Source of the DNA: Chitinophaga sp. GbtcB8
GTDB taxonomy: Bacteria > Bacteroidota > Bacteroidia > Chitinophagales > Chitinophagaceae
Length of the DNA stretch: 64,000 nt
Assembly: GCF_019091455.1 (NCBI RefSeq)
Contig: NZ_JAGXJN010000002.1
Location: forward strand, 1 to 64,000
Reading direction: 5' to 3'
The notes under the pieces were generated by a model. The model did no database searches. It was not told the DNA's origin and saw nothing but the letters and a program-made list of their open reading frames with translations. Of the stretch, positions 18,478-28,304 are shown in pieces. The first letter of the stretch is position 1. Each line of letters starts with the position of its first letter. Made by a program: the position numbers and the translations under genes.

Positions 18478-19698
18478 ATGATGCTGACCCACGGAAAAAT
18501 ACAGGCATACCTTATTTATGTGGCACATTTCCTGAGTTTTGCAGGTTACTCAGTGTTCCTGATGATCTTAACCAATTTTGGGCTGATGGCCTTTTCAAGG
18601 GTGCTTACCGTGCCATTAAGGTTGTTAATTGTAGGCTGTTTGTTATGGGTGGCATTTTTAAGCCGTAAAATATTTATACATGCACCTGCAAAAATATTTA
18701 TCGTTTTTGCACTGGTATATATGGCAAGAATATTCGTAGAGTTGCTGGGCACCGGTAAAGTATTTCACCAGACACCGGTAGAGTATTTGTTATATTTTAT
18801 ATCATTCGGAGCACTTCCGTTTTTACTGATCAGCGGCCTGCGGTTTAACGCAGGTCATTATAACCTGATCAGGTCTGCCATTCTTTTTTCCAGTCTTATC
18901 TTGTCCTTGTTTACTCTTTTTTACTATAATAAGATCATCGGTACCATTGGGCGTATTTCCCAGGCAGTAACCCGGGAAGATAATTATGTTTCACCGCTGG
19001 CATTATCCTACTGCAGTACCCTGGCCATAGGTATTGCGCTGAGTTATATGATGGAGAATAAGGTTAGCGTCCGGAAGAAAATATATTTAATAAATACCAT
19101 GGTATTATCGCTCGTGCCTTTTTATCTGGGATCTTCCAGAGGCTCCATCTTCGCCTTATTCCTGCCTTTTTTACTCATCTTTCTTTGTAAAAAAAATGCC
19201 GGTAAAAGCATACGGCTGTTAATAGTGGTAGCCATATTGCTGGTAACAGGCGTGTATCTGAGCGTATATTTCGGCAGCAATATTGTAGATCGGTTTACCA
19301 GCATACAATCTGATATTGAAGAAGGAAGCACGTCCGCCATACGGCTAAGCCTCTGGCGCGAAGGCCTGGAACAGTTTATGAATAACCCTCTTTTTGGCAA
19401 TAGCCTGGAAGTAGATAAATACCAGTTCTACCCGCACAATCTTTTCATAGAAGTATTGCTGTCTACCGGCCTGCTCGGATTTATTCCTTTTATATTATTA
19501 CTCTTCAGAGGATTTAAAACCACTATTAATATCTTCCGGAACTATCCGCAGTATGCCTGGATAGGAGTATTGTTCCTGCAAAGTTTTATGCAGAATATGT
19601 TTAGCGGCGCTTTGTATGCAGCAAGCTGGTTCTGGTTATCGTTGGGGTTATTGTTTTCATTCGAGTTCTCTTTGAAAAAGCAACCAACTATAAGTTAA
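18478..19698 (+). CDS. Wzy-like O-antigen polymerase/ligase
   Basis: 406 residues with about 10-12 membrane helices. A large periplasmic loop ends in the Wzy_C-type region SAIRLSLWREGLEQFMNNPLFGNS, followed by PHNLFIEVLLSTGLLGF, a hallmark of the O-antigen ligase/polymerase family. It should polymerise flipped repeat units. The first two codons are both ATG; either could start. It is one base after the GH56-like gene and 3 bp before the next glycosyltransferase. Confidence 0.85.
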   Translation: MMLTHGKIQAYLIYVAHFLSFAGYSVFLMILTNFGLMAFSRVLTVPLRLLIVGCLLWVAFLSRKIFIHAPAKIFIVFALVYMARIFVELLGTGKVFHQTPVEYLLYFISFGALPFLLISGLRFNAGHYNLIRSAILFSSLILSLFTLFYYNKIIGTIGRISQAVTREDNYVSPLALSYCSTLAIGIALSYMMENKVSVRKKIYLINTMVLSLVPFYLGSSRGSIFALFLPFLLIFLCKKNAGKSIRLLIVVAILLVTGVYLSVYFGSNIVDRFTSIQSDIEEGSTSAIRLSLWREGLEQFMNNPLFGNSLEVDKYQFYPHNLFIEVLLSTGLLGFIPFILLLFRGFKTTINIFRNYPQYAWIGVLFLQSFMQNMFSGALYAASWFWLSLGLLFSFEFSLKKQPTIS

Positions 19699-19701
19699 AA
19701 T

Positions 19702-20793
19702 ATGGAAGGGAAAGACCAGAAAATATTAATTATTCAACCTCACATACCACCTTACAGAGTGCCCTTTTTCGAAGAGCTGGGCAAAAGGTACAATATAACC
19801 GTACTGTATTTTTCGGGAGAGCCGGGTGCCACTGGATTTAAAAAGATCCGGTATCAGGGATTTATGTATCACCTAAAGCTTATTCGTTATACGCCCGGTG
19901 TATACAGCATTGCAAAGAAGTACGATTGTGTGATCATCATGTTTGACTTGTGGTGGCTGAACCTGGCACTCTTGCCTTTTATGCTTGATCGCAAACGTAC
20001 CCGCGCTATATTATGGGGGCACGGCATAGGACGAACGCATGGCTTAAAACCGGCCACTTTGGTACGCGGTTTAATTGCTGCAAAAGCCCGGGCCCTTATA
20101 TTTTATACAAAGGAAACAAAAGAGCTTTTCAGGAGTAAAACCGGCGTAAAGGATAATAAATGCTTTGTAGCCAACAATACGATACTGGTAAAACAGCTGG
20201 CTAACGGTCCACTTCAGCAGGAAAAAAATTGTTTCCTGTACCTGGGCCGTCTGCAGGCAAGAAAATGTATAAACGTGCTGTTAAAGGCATATGCTTTATT
20301 AAGCGTAACTATCCGGCAGCAACACCCGCTGCTTATTATAGGCAGTGGAGACCATACGCTTTCCATGGGCCTGCAGCAGCTGGCTATAACGCTGGATATA
20401 ACAGATACAGTAACCTTTGCGCCCGGCACGTATGATGAGGCTCTGGTTGCTGAATATTACAGCAGGGCAGCAGCCTATGTATCTCCGGGTGCAGTAGGAT
20501 TAGGGGTTGTTCAAAGTTTTGCATACAGCGTACCCGTAGTTACAGCCGCCAATATTGACCATGGACCAGAATTTACCTATTGTAATAATGAGAACAGTTA
20601 CCTGTATATGAATAAGGATGATGAAACAGCTACTATTCAAAATTTAGCGCAGTCACTGCTGCAGGTAGTTAATAACAGGGCGTTGTGGCAGCAAAGATCA
20701 TCAGCGGCGCAAAATACGTATAACAATGAATGTAATATGGAAAAGATGGTAAGCGGATTTGCTGCGGCTATTAGCTACAGTAGTGCCGGGTAA
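19702..20793 (+). CDS. Glycosyltransferase family 4
   Basis: 363 residues, GT-B fold. The N-terminal domain starts ILIIQPHIPPYRVPFFEELGK. The C-terminal nucleotide-sugar domain has FLYLGRLQARKCINVLLKAY, LIIGSGDH and the acidic motif region SPGAVGLGVVQSFAYSVPVV. In this family the retaining catalytic Glu sits in an E-x7-E motif, which is weak here (AVGLGVVQSFA). The enzyme adds a sugar to the lipid-linked unit on the cytoplasmic side. The donor is unknown. Confidence 0.83.
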   Translation: MEGKDQKILIIQPHIPPYRVPFFEELGKRYNITVLYFSGEPGATGFKKIRYQGFMYHLKLIRYTPGVYSIAKKYDCVIIMFDLWWLNLALLPFMLDRKRTRAILWGHGIGRTHGLKPATLVRGLIAAKARALIFYTKETKELFRSKTGVKDNKCFVANNTILVKQLANGPLQQEKNCFLYLGRLQARKCINVLLKAYALLSVTIRQQHPLLIIGSGDHTLSMGLQQLAITLDITDTVTFAPGTYDEALVAEYYSRAAAYVSPGAVGLGVVQSFAYSVPVVTAANIDHGPEFTYCNNENSYLYMNKDDETATIQNLAQSLLQVVNNRALWQQRSSAAQNTYNNECNMEKMVSGFAAAISYSSAG

Positions 20794-20821
20794 TTATGTA
20801 AGGGTTATAAATGCCAACAAG

Positions 20822-21838
20822 ATGAAAAATCTGATAGATGCTTTATATGTGCACAACAGCGGAGGGAAAGTGTTGTTGGATTATTTACTTAGTGAGCTTG
20901 GAAAGCGATCTGTTGATTGCTTCCTGTTGCTGGATGAAAGAAGCAGACCCGGTTATGAAAAGATTTACCGGGATCAGGAAAATGTGCTATTCCTGAAGGC
21001 CTCCCTGAAAAACAGAAAACAGTTTTACATACAGCACCAGAACCAGTTTCAGAAAATACTTTGCTTTGGAAACATTCCGCCTCCGGTAAAATGCAGCGGA
21101 GCGGTATACACTTATTTTCATAATGTTTTGTTACTTAAACAACCTGCCCGCTATCCTTTAAAAAACAGGCTGTTGAAGAAATTAAAGGGGGCTTATATCC
21201 GCAGTGTCCGGCGGAACACAGATTTTTTTATTGTGCAATCTACCTATGTAAGGGAGCTGCTGTTGCGGCGCCGCTTATGCCAGCCGGATAAATGCCTGGT
21301 GATACCATTCTTTGAGATCAAACAGCCGCTGCAAGCTGAGATTAGAAAAAACAAAATAACTAACACCTTTTTATACATCAGTAATGGGAATCCCCATAAA
21401 AATCATGATAATCTTTTAAAGGCATGGAGAACGCTGCATGCGGAAGGAATTAATCCTGAGCTGAACCTTACAGTAACAAAGGAATACAAAGAAAGAATAG
21501 CAGAGATAAGCAGCATGCAGGAACAGGGAATAAATGTTGTGAACTACGGATTTATTGATCCCGCGCCACTGTATCAGCGCTGTGAATACCTGATCTATCC
21601 ATCCACCGATGAAAGTTTTGGATTGGGGTTAATAGAGGGTGCATTCTTCAATTGTAAAATTATAGCAGCAGATCTGCCTTATGCACGGGCGGTGGTGCAG
21701 GCCACGGCAAGTTTTGATCCGGAAAACCCGGATGCCATTGCAGCACGTGTGAAGCATTGTATCAATAAGCAGGATAACACTTACAGCAAGATATTGGTCA
21801 AAGATCAGATAGATGACCTGATGAAAATATTTAGTTAA
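20822..21838 (+). CDS. Glycosyltransferase family 4/1-like
   Basis: 338 residues from the ATG at 20822. An upstream in-frame start at 20759 would overlap the preceding gene by 35 bp and add an unconserved tail. The N-terminus IDALYVHNSGGKVLLDYLL is a nucleotide-sugar transferase opening. FLYISNGNPHKNHDNLLKAW and YLIYPSTDESFGLGLIEGAF, with E-x7-E (E in TDESFGLGLIE), are the GT1/GT4 acceptor and donor motifs. It lies 9 bp before the next gene. Confidence 0.85.
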   Translation: MKNLIDALYVHNSGGKVLLDYLLSELGKRSVDCFLLLDERSRPGYEKIYRDQENVLFLKASLKNRKQFYIQHQNQFQKILCFGNIPPPVKCSGAVYTYFHNVLLLKQPARYPLKNRLLKKLKGAYIRSVRRNTDFFIVQSTYVRELLLRRRLCQPDKCLVIPFFEIKQPLQAEIRKNKITNTFLYISNGNPHKNHDNLLKAWRTLHAEGINPELNLTVTKEYKERIAEISSMQEQGINVVNYGFIDPAPLYQRCEYLIYPSTDESFGLGLIEGAFFNCKIIAADLPYARAVVQATASFDPENPDAIAARVKHCINKQDNTYSKILVKDQIDDLMKIFS

Positions 21839-21847
21839 AAGCCACTA

Positions 21848-24019
21848 ATGAAACAGCTTATTCAATCGTTTAAGACAGGAGCTACCATCCTGGAAGAAGT
21901 GCCGGCGCCGCAGGTGAGCAGAGGCAGCATCCTTATTCAAACCACCCGCAGCCTGGTATCACTTGGTACAGAACGTATGCTGGTAGAATTCGGCAAAGCC
22001 AACCTGGTGCAAAAGGCCCGGCAGCAGCCGGATAAAGTACGGCAGGTGCTGGATAAAATTAAAACAGATGGATTGATGCCCACCCTGGAAGCTGTTTTTA
22101 ATAAGCTGGAACAGCCCTTGCCGTTGGGTTATTGTAATGTAGGCAATGTAATAGCAGTAGGGGAAGGGGTGAGCGAATTTAAGATAGGCGACCGCGTAGC
22201 CTCTAACGGGCCGCATGCGGAGTTTGTATGTGTGCCTAAACACCTGGCTGCACTGGTACCGGATAATGTAACAGATGAAGAAGCCGCATTTACCGTAATA
22301 GGCTCCATTGGACTGCAGGGCATACGTCTTTGTAACCCCACCTTTGGGGAAACCATTGTAGTAATAGGCCTGGGCCTGATAGGATTACTGACCGCACAAT
22401 TATTACAGGCCAATGGTTGCCGGGTAATTGGGGTGGACCTTGACCCCGCAAAAATAGCCCTGGCCCGGCAGCAGGGCATTACCGGCATTAACCCTTCAGA
22501 AGGTACGGATGTAGTTAAATATGTAACCACCCTTACCAATGGTACCGGTGCAGATGGTGTTATTATCACCGCTTCTGCAAAATCAGATGAGATTATTACA
22601 CAGGCCGCGCATATGAGCCGTAAACGTGGCCGTATTATACTGGTAGGCGTAGTGGGACTGCAGATAAACCGTGCAGCCTTTTATGAAAAAGAGCTCAGCT
22701 TCCAGGTATCCTGCTCCTATGGCCCCGGCAGGTATGATGAGCAGTATGAGCAGAAAGGTTACGATTATCCGTTACCGTTTGTACGGTGGACGGAACAGCG
22801 GAATTTTGAAGCCGTGCTGCAGGCCATGGCCGCCGGCCACCTGCAGGTATTGCCGTTAATTACGGAACGTGTGCCGCTGCAGGACTACCAGGAGATCTAT
22901 GCACACATTGGGCAAAGCCGTTCTATAGCGTCTGTTCTTATTTATCCTCTTAATACCGCACACCGGTCCTCCGTACAAATAATGCCTGTTGCTTCATTTG
23001 CAGGTGCAAATGGGGTAATGGGCATTATAGGAGCCGGTAACTTTACTAAAATGACCCTGCTGCCTGCATTACAAAAAGCCGGCGCCCGCATTAAATACAT
23101 TGCCAGCAACAGCGGCGTTACGGGTACTACGCTGGCCCGTAAACATCATATTCCCATCAGCACCACCCACCACCAGGAAATATTGACGGACCCGGAGGTA
23201 GATGCAGTGCTGATCACCACCCGGCATAATACCCACGCTGTTATGGTATTGCAGGCCATGCAGGCAGGCAAGCATGTGTTTGTAGAAAAACCTTTGGCCC
23301 TGAACCGGGAGGAGCTGGAAGCTATACAGCAGGCGTACGATGGCAGTGTAACCCTTACCGTAGGCTTTAACCGCCGCCATTCGCCCCACGCGCAAAAAGT
23401 AAAACAGCTGGTGGGCGATGCGCCTATGAATGTAATTGCCACCATGAATGCCGGCTTTATACCGCTGAATGTATGGGTGCATGACAGTAAAACAGGAGGC
23501 GGCCGTATTATAGGTGAGGCCTGTCATTTTATAGACCTGATCACCTATTTAACTGGCAGCAGGGTAACAGCTGTATGTATGAATGCCATGGGCAGCCATC
23601 CCACTGCACAAACGGATAATGCAACCATCCTGTTAAAGTATGAGAACGGCTCCACAGGGGTGATCAACTATTTCTCCAACGGCTCCAAAGCTTATGCAAA
23701 AGAAAGAATAGAGGTATATACGCAGGAGCGTACCGCCATCATAGATAACTTCCGCATTACCCGTGCATATGGCTTTAAAGGATTTTCAAAATTGAAAACA
23801 CCGCTGAATAAAGGCCATGCCAACCAATGCCGGTTGTTCAATGAACGCATCTGTAAAGGTGGCCCGGCGCTTATACCATTTGATGAAATAATAAATACCA
23901 CCCTGGCCAGTTTTGCCGCCATAGAAAGTATGCAGCAGGGCAAATGGATCTCCCTGCAGGAGCAGGCGCAGCCTGAGCTGCAGCCACAGGTGGTATTAAA
24001 CCATATTGATGTAATGTAA
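21848..24019 (+). CDS. Bi-domain oxidoreductase: zinc-type alcohol dehydrogenase fused to Gfo/Idh/MocA
   Basis: 723 residues. The first half (about 1-355) is a medium-chain dehydrogenase with substrate domain RSLVSLGTERM, GDRVASNGPHAEF and Rossmann motif GLGLIGLLTAQLL. The second half begins GIIGAGNFTKMTLLPAL at about residue 390 and carries the Gfo/Idh/MocA motif EKPLAL (about 480) and a C-terminal sheet domain. The fused form is common in exopolysaccharide loci next to heparinase II/III genes, as here. Its sugar substrate is not known; oxidation and epimerisation of a nucleotide sugar is plausible. Confidence 0.88.
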   Translation: MKQLIQSFKTGATILEEVPAPQVSRGSILIQTTRSLVSLGTERMLVEFGKANLVQKARQQPDKVRQVLDKIKTDGLMPTLEAVFNKLEQPLPLGYCNVGNVIAVGEGVSEFKIGDRVASNGPHAEFVCVPKHLAALVPDNVTDEEAAFTVIGSIGLQGIRLCNPTFGETIVVIGLGLIGLLTAQLLQANGCRVIGVDLDPAKIALARQQGITGINPSEGTDVVKYVTTLTNGTGADGVIITASAKSDEIITQAAHMSRKRGRIILVGVVGLQINRAAFYEKELSFQVSCSYGPGRYDEQYEQKGYDYPLPFVRWTEQRNFEAVLQAMAAGHLQVLPLITERVPLQDYQEIYAHIGQSRSIASVLIYPLNTAHRSSVQIMPVASFAGANGVMGIIGAGNFTKMTLLPALQKAGARIKYIASNSGVTGTTLARKHHIPISTTHHQEILTDPEVDAVLITTRHNTHAVMVLQAMQAGKHVFVEKPLALNREELEAIQQAYDGSVTLTVGFNRRHSPHAQKVKQLVGDAPMNVIATMNAGFIPLNVWVHDSKTGGGRIIGEACHFIDLITYLTGSRVTAVCMNAMGSHPTAQTDNATILLKYENGSTGVINYFSNGSKAYAKERIEVYTQERTAIIDNFRITRAYGFKGFSKLKTPLNKGHANQCRLFNERICKGGPALIPFDEIINTTLASFAAIESMQQGKWISLQEQAQPELQPQVVLNHIDVM

Positions 24020-24031
24020 AATGTTGTGTAT

Positions 24032-25150
24032 ATGCAGATCACTATAATTGCAGGGGCGCGGCCCAATTTTATGAAAATAGCCCCGGTTATAGCCGCCCTT
24101 CATAATAAACAGCAGCAGGGATATAACATCAGCTACCGGCTGGTGCACACCGGTCAGCATTATGATGCCAACATGAGCCAGTCGTTCTTTGAGCAGCTGG
24201 GCATACCGGAACCGCATGCCAACCTGGAAGCAGGCGGCGGCACACAGGCAGAGCAAACCGCCAACATTATGGTACGTTTTGAAAAGGAGCTGATGGCGCA
24301 TCCCAGCAGCCTGGTATTGGTGGTGGGCGATGTAACCTCCACGCTGGCATGCTCTATCGTAGCAAAAAAGATGCACGTAAAAGTAGCGCATGTGGAAGCG
24401 GGCATCCGCTCCGGTGATATAACTATGCCGGAAGAAATAAACCGCATGGTAACAGATGCTATTGCAGATTATTTTTTCACAACCTCTGAAATAGCCAATG
24501 AAAACCTGCGCAGGGAAGGTAAAACAGCCGCGCAGCTGTTCTTTGTAGGCAACACTATGATAGATACGCTGCTGAAGAACCGCTCCCGATTTTATGCACC
24601 CCCTGTTTGGGAGCAGGCCGGTTTACAACCGCAGCAATACCTGGTAATGACCCTGCACCGCCCGGCTAATGTAGATGAAGAAGATCACCTGGCAGTATTG
24701 ATCAATGAGATTATGTTTAACAGCCGGCAGCTGCCGGTAATATTCCCCGTACACCCGCGTACGGCCAAACAGCTGGAACGTATAGCGCTGGCGCATCCCA
24801 ATTTATATTTCACCACGCCTTTAGGCTACCTGGAATTTAATTACCTGGTAGCGCATGCAAAAGCAGTGATCACCGACTCCGGCGGCATTACAGAAGAAAC
24901 AACAGTAATGGGCGTGCCCTGCATGACCCTGCGGGATAGTACGGAAAGGCCGGAAACCTGTACGGTAGGTACCAATGTATTATTAGGTACAGATCCTGCA
25001 GCCCTGGGCCCTGCTATGGAGCTGCTATTTGCCGGTAAATGGAAGCAGGGGGGCATACCGCCTTTATGGGACGGGCATACGGCAGAACGTATTGCAGATG
25101 CGCTGGTAGCGCTGCTCAGCATACAAACCCAAACCGCACAGGTAGCATGA
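24032..25150 (+). CDS. wecB: UDP-N-acetylglucosamine 2-epimerase, non-hydrolysing
   Basis: 372 residues from the ATG at 24032; the GTG at 24026 only adds two residues. Conserved family segments: AGARPNFMKIAPV, VHTGQHYDANMS, VVGDVTSTLACS, HVEAGIRSGD, TLHRPANVDEEDHL and the C-terminal ITDSGGITEETTVMGVPC with LRDSTERPE. It makes UDP-ManNAc from UDP-GlcNAc in the cytoplasm and would feed the UDP-HexNAc dehydrogenase. Its stop overlaps the next start as ATGA. Confidence 0.93.
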   Translation: MQITIIAGARPNFMKIAPVIAALHNKQQQGYNISYRLVHTGQHYDANMSQSFFEQLGIPEPHANLEAGGGTQAEQTANIMVRFEKELMAHPSSLVLVVGDVTSTLACSIVAKKMHVKVAHVEAGIRSGDITMPEEINRMVTDAIADYFFTTSEIANENLRREGKTAAQLFFVGNTMIDTLLKNRSRFYAPPVWEQAGLQPQQYLVMTLHRPANVDEEDHLAVLINEIMFNSRQLPVIFPVHPRTAKQLERIALAHPNLYFTTPLGYLEFNYLVAHAKAVITDSGGITEETTVMGVPCMTLRDSTERPETCTVGTNVLLGTDPAALGPAMELLFAGKWKQGGIPPLWDGHTAERIADALVALLSIQTQTAQVA

Positions 25151-27042
25151 GCACATTGCATACAATACGCAAAGGGCTACACGTAGCACGTAATATGGGC
25201 TGGCGTTATATCGCCTTCCGCTCAGCCTACGAGCTGCAGCGGAAAAGCGGCTGGCTTAAAAAGCGTTTTCCGCAGGCGCCCCCTTTCCGGCAATATCTTT
25301 CGCTGGAAGAATGGAAGGCGCAGCCCGTACAGTTCTTTTTTCAAAGCCGGGAGCAGATCACATTCCCCCGGCAGCCGCAGCCTGCGCTGCAGGAGCGTTA
25401 CCGGCAGCTGCGTAAAGGACAGCTATCTTTTTTCAGCGGTCCGCTGCGTAACCTGGGCACCGCCCCTAACTGGCTGCAAAACCCGGACTCCGGGCATGTT
25501 TATGACGGCAGCCGGCACTGGACCATTGTGAATGATTATTCCAGCGAAGCAGGGGATATTAAGTTTGTATGGGAAAAGGCGCGTTTTGCCTACCTGTATG
25601 ATATTATCCGCTACGACTATCATTTCGGGGAAGACTGCGCTGCCTATGCGCTGGAAGAAATACTTTCCTGGATCAATACCAATAAGGTCAACTGCGGCCC
25701 GCACTACAAGTGCAGCCAGGAAATAAGCCTGCGTGTGCTGAACTGGACCTTTGCCCTGTTCTATTACCGTAACTCACCTGCATTAACCCCTGCTGTTTTT
25801 GATAAGATCCAGTATGCCATTTACTGGCAGCTGCATCATGTATACAACAACATACATTTTTCGCGCATAGCAGTACGTAATAATCATGCGCTTACAGAAA
25901 CCCTGGCCCTGTACCTGGGCGGCCTGTTGTACCCATCCTTACCCGGCGCCGCCCAATGGAAGGCCGCCGGAAAGCAGTGGTTTGAGCAGGAGATGGCTTA
26001 TCAGGTATACAGCGATGGCACCTTTCTGCAATTTTCCATGAACTACAACCGGGTGGTGATACAGCTGCTTACCTGGGCCTTACGGCTGGCAGCATTGAAC
26101 GGGGAAACATGGAGCAGCCGGGTGAACGGGCAGGCCAGCAGCTCACTGCAGTTCCTGCGTATATGCATGAACGATAGCAATGGCTGGCTGCCTAATTACG
26201 GTGCTAATGACGGTGCGCTGTTTTTCCGGTTAAATGAGCAGCATTACCGCGATTACCGCCCACAGCTGCAGGCACTGGCAGCTATACTGGAGCAGGATGC
26301 GGGTTTTACAGATACTTATGAAGATGTGTATTGGTACGGGAAAGCACCCGCTGCACGACAAACACCGGTATTACGCCCCGGCGATGCCTGCTACCGGTTC
26401 CCTGCTGGCGGGTATTATATATGCCGGGAGCCGGATACACTTACTTTTTTAAGATGCGGTGTGCATAAAGACCGCCCATCGCAGGCCGATAACCTGCACC
26501 TGGATATCTGGTACCAGGGTGAGAATATACTGCTGGATGCCGGCAGCTATAAGTACAATACTGATGAAGATACCCTGCGGTATTTTATGGGCACTGCCTC
26601 ACATAATACCGTAATGCTGGATAACTATGACCAGATGGAAAAAGGCCCCCGCTTTATCTGGTACAACTGGACGCAATGTGAGCATGCCGTTTTATACGAA
26701 TCAACATATGAATACATATGGGAAGGCCTGATCACAGCTTTTCACCATGTAGGAAAAGGCATACAGCATTACCGCCGTGTATGCAAGCAAAAAGGCCGGC
26801 CAGTATGGATCGTTGAGGATGAAGTACGGCGCAAGCCCGCTGCTGTACAAATGCACCAGCGCTGGCACACCCTTTCACCGCAACGTTTGCAATGGCGGGT
26901 GCATGATGGTGCAGGGAATATATTGCTGCCACAACAGCAGCCCGGCCGCCATGCCGCCTTGTACGGTATAATGGAAGAAAGCAGCGAGATTGTATTTACA
27001 ACTCCGCATAATAAGATCATCACTGAAATAACGGTACTATGA
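25147..27042 (+). CDS. Heparinase II/III-family polysaccharide lyase
   Basis: 631 residues from the ATG at 25147, which overlaps the epimerase stop (ATGA); a longer start at 25039 would overlap it by 112 bp. The N-terminal half is an alpha-toroid (FVWEKARFAYLYDIIRYDY, HFSRIAVRNNHALTETLALYLGG). The C-terminal half is a beta-sandwich with the heparinase II/III segment DNLHLDIWYQGENILLDAG and FMGTASHNTVMLD. Lyases of this fold cut uronic-acid-containing chains, which fits a predicted HexNAcA residue in the polymer. No signal peptide is visible, so its site of action is unclear. Confidence 0.88.
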   Translation: MSTLHTIRKGLHVARNMGWRYIAFRSAYELQRKSGWLKKRFPQAPPFRQYLSLEEWKAQPVQFFFQSREQITFPRQPQPALQERYRQLRKGQLSFFSGPLRNLGTAPNWLQNPDSGHVYDGSRHWTIVNDYSSEAGDIKFVWEKARFAYLYDIIRYDYHFGEDCAAYALEEILSWINTNKVNCGPHYKCSQEISLRVLNWTFALFYYRNSPALTPAVFDKIQYAIYWQLHHVYNNIHFSRIAVRNNHALTETLALYLGGLLYPSLPGAAQWKAAGKQWFEQEMAYQVYSDGTFLQFSMNYNRVVIQLLTWALRLAALNGETWSSRVNGQASSSLQFLRICMNDSNGWLPNYGANDGALFFRLNEQHYRDYRPQLQALAAILEQDAGFTDTYEDVYWYGKAPAARQTPVLRPGDACYRFPAGGYYICREPDTLTFLRCGVHKDRPSQADNLHLDIWYQGENILLDAGSYKYNTDEDTLRYFMGTASHNTVMLDNYDQMEKGPRFIWYNWTQCEHAVLYESTYEYIWEGLITAFHHVGKGIQHYRRVCKQKGRPVWIVEDEVRRKPAAVQMHQRWHTLSPQRLQWRVHDGAGNILLPQQQPGRHAALYGIMEESSEIVFTTPHNKIITEITVL

Positions 27043-28304
27043 ATATTCTTTTAGTGCACCAGTATTTTCTGGAAGAAGACGATGCGGGCGGCTCCCGCTG
27101 GAATGAGATCACCCGCTCCTGGACAGCAGCCGGCCATTCGGTAACCGTACTTGCAGGTATGATACACGCCAATGCAGCGGGAAAAAGAGCAGAGTACAAA
27201 GGCCGGTATTTTAAACAGAAGCAGCAGGGCACTGTAACCGTATGGCGTTGTCATGTATCGGAATCCTATAACAAAAATTTTATAGGCCGTTTATGGGGTT
27301 ACTTTTCTTTTATGTTCGCTTCCCTGTGGGCCGGTTTATTTAAAGTAAGCGGGAAGCATGATGTCGTGATCGTAACCTCGCCCCCTTTGTTCGTAGGGTT
27401 TTCCGGTTACCTTATTTCCCGTTTAAAGCGCCTGCCGCTGGTATTTGAGGTGCGGGACCTGTGGCCGGAATCGGCCATAGATACCGGGGTACTGAAGAAC
27501 CGGTTTATTATCCGGCTGGCATATTGGTTTGAAAAGTTCATTTACCGCAAGGCTGCGCTTATTAATGTATTAACACCGGCCTTTTATAATACCCTGCGTG
27601 ATCAGAAGCAGGTGCCGGAAAACAAGCTGATATTTATTCCCAACGCTGCAGATTTTTCCTTAACAGATCACTTGCTGCACACCTTTGACCCGGTGCGTTT
27701 TCGCCGTATGCGCGGGCTGGAGGACCGTTTTGTGATCACCTATGTGGGCGCGCATGGCGTGGCTAACCACCTGGAACAGGTGCTGGATGCTGGTAAGCTG
27801 CTGGAAGATACACCTGTGCTTTTTCAGCTAATAGGGCAGGGAATGGAAAAGAACCGCCTGCAGCAGCTGGCTAAAGAACGCCAGGTCACTAACGTGGTGT
27901 TCTTAGACCCGGTGCCCAAGCAGGAAGTTTTTAAATATATACTATCGTCAGATATGGGGGCTTCTGTGTTAAAGAAGGTAGATACTTTTAAAACAGTATA
28001 CTCCAATAAAACATTTGACTATATGGCCTGTAAAAAACCTATACTCATGGCCATAGACGGGGTTTCGCGCGAGCTGGTGGAAACCGCTGCAGCAGGCTGT
28101 TACGTGGAACCGGAAAATGCGGCGGAGTATAACCGCATCATCCGCCAGTACATGAATGATCCCGCACGTCTGGAGCAGGAAGGTGAAAATGGTTTCCGGT
28201 ATGCCAAAGCTAATTTTGACCGGCAGGTGCTTGCCTTGCGCTACCTGGATCATATACAGCAAAAAGTAATTAAGAACAGGGTACCTGAAAATGCCTGGGT
28301 ATAA
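27039..28304 (+). CDS. Glycosyltransferase family 4 (WbuB/WcaI-like)
   Basis: 421 residues. It opens MNILLVHQYFLEEDDAGGSRWNE and carries SPPLFVGFSGYLISRLK, VFEVRDLWPESAIDTGVL and the donor-domain motif KKVDTFKTVYSNKTFDYMACKKP, which places it with WbuB/WcaI-type transferases. In pgl-like gene sets this type often adds the second sugar to undecaprenyl-PP-bacillosamine. It overlaps the heparinase gene by 4 bp and the sugar-phosphate transferase gene by 14 bp. Confidence 0.88.
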   Translation: MNILLVHQYFLEEDDAGGSRWNEITRSWTAAGHSVTVLAGMIHANAAGKRAEYKGRYFKQKQQGTVTVWRCHVSESYNKNFIGRLWGYFSFMFASLWAGLFKVSGKHDVVIVTSPPLFVGFSGYLISRLKRLPLVFEVRDLWPESAIDTGVLKNRFIIRLAYWFEKFIYRKAALINVLTPAFYNTLRDQKQVPENKLIFIPNAADFSLTDHLLHTFDPVRFRRMRGLEDRFVITYVGAHGVANHLEQVLDAGKLLEDTPVLFQLIGQGMEKNRLQQLAKERQVTNVVFLDPVPKQEVFKYILSSDMGASVLKKVDTFKTVYSNKTFDYMACKKPILMAIDGVSRELVETAAAGCYVEPENAAEYNRIIRQYMNDPARLEQEGENGFRYAKANFDRQVLALRYLDHIQQKVIKNRVPENAWV

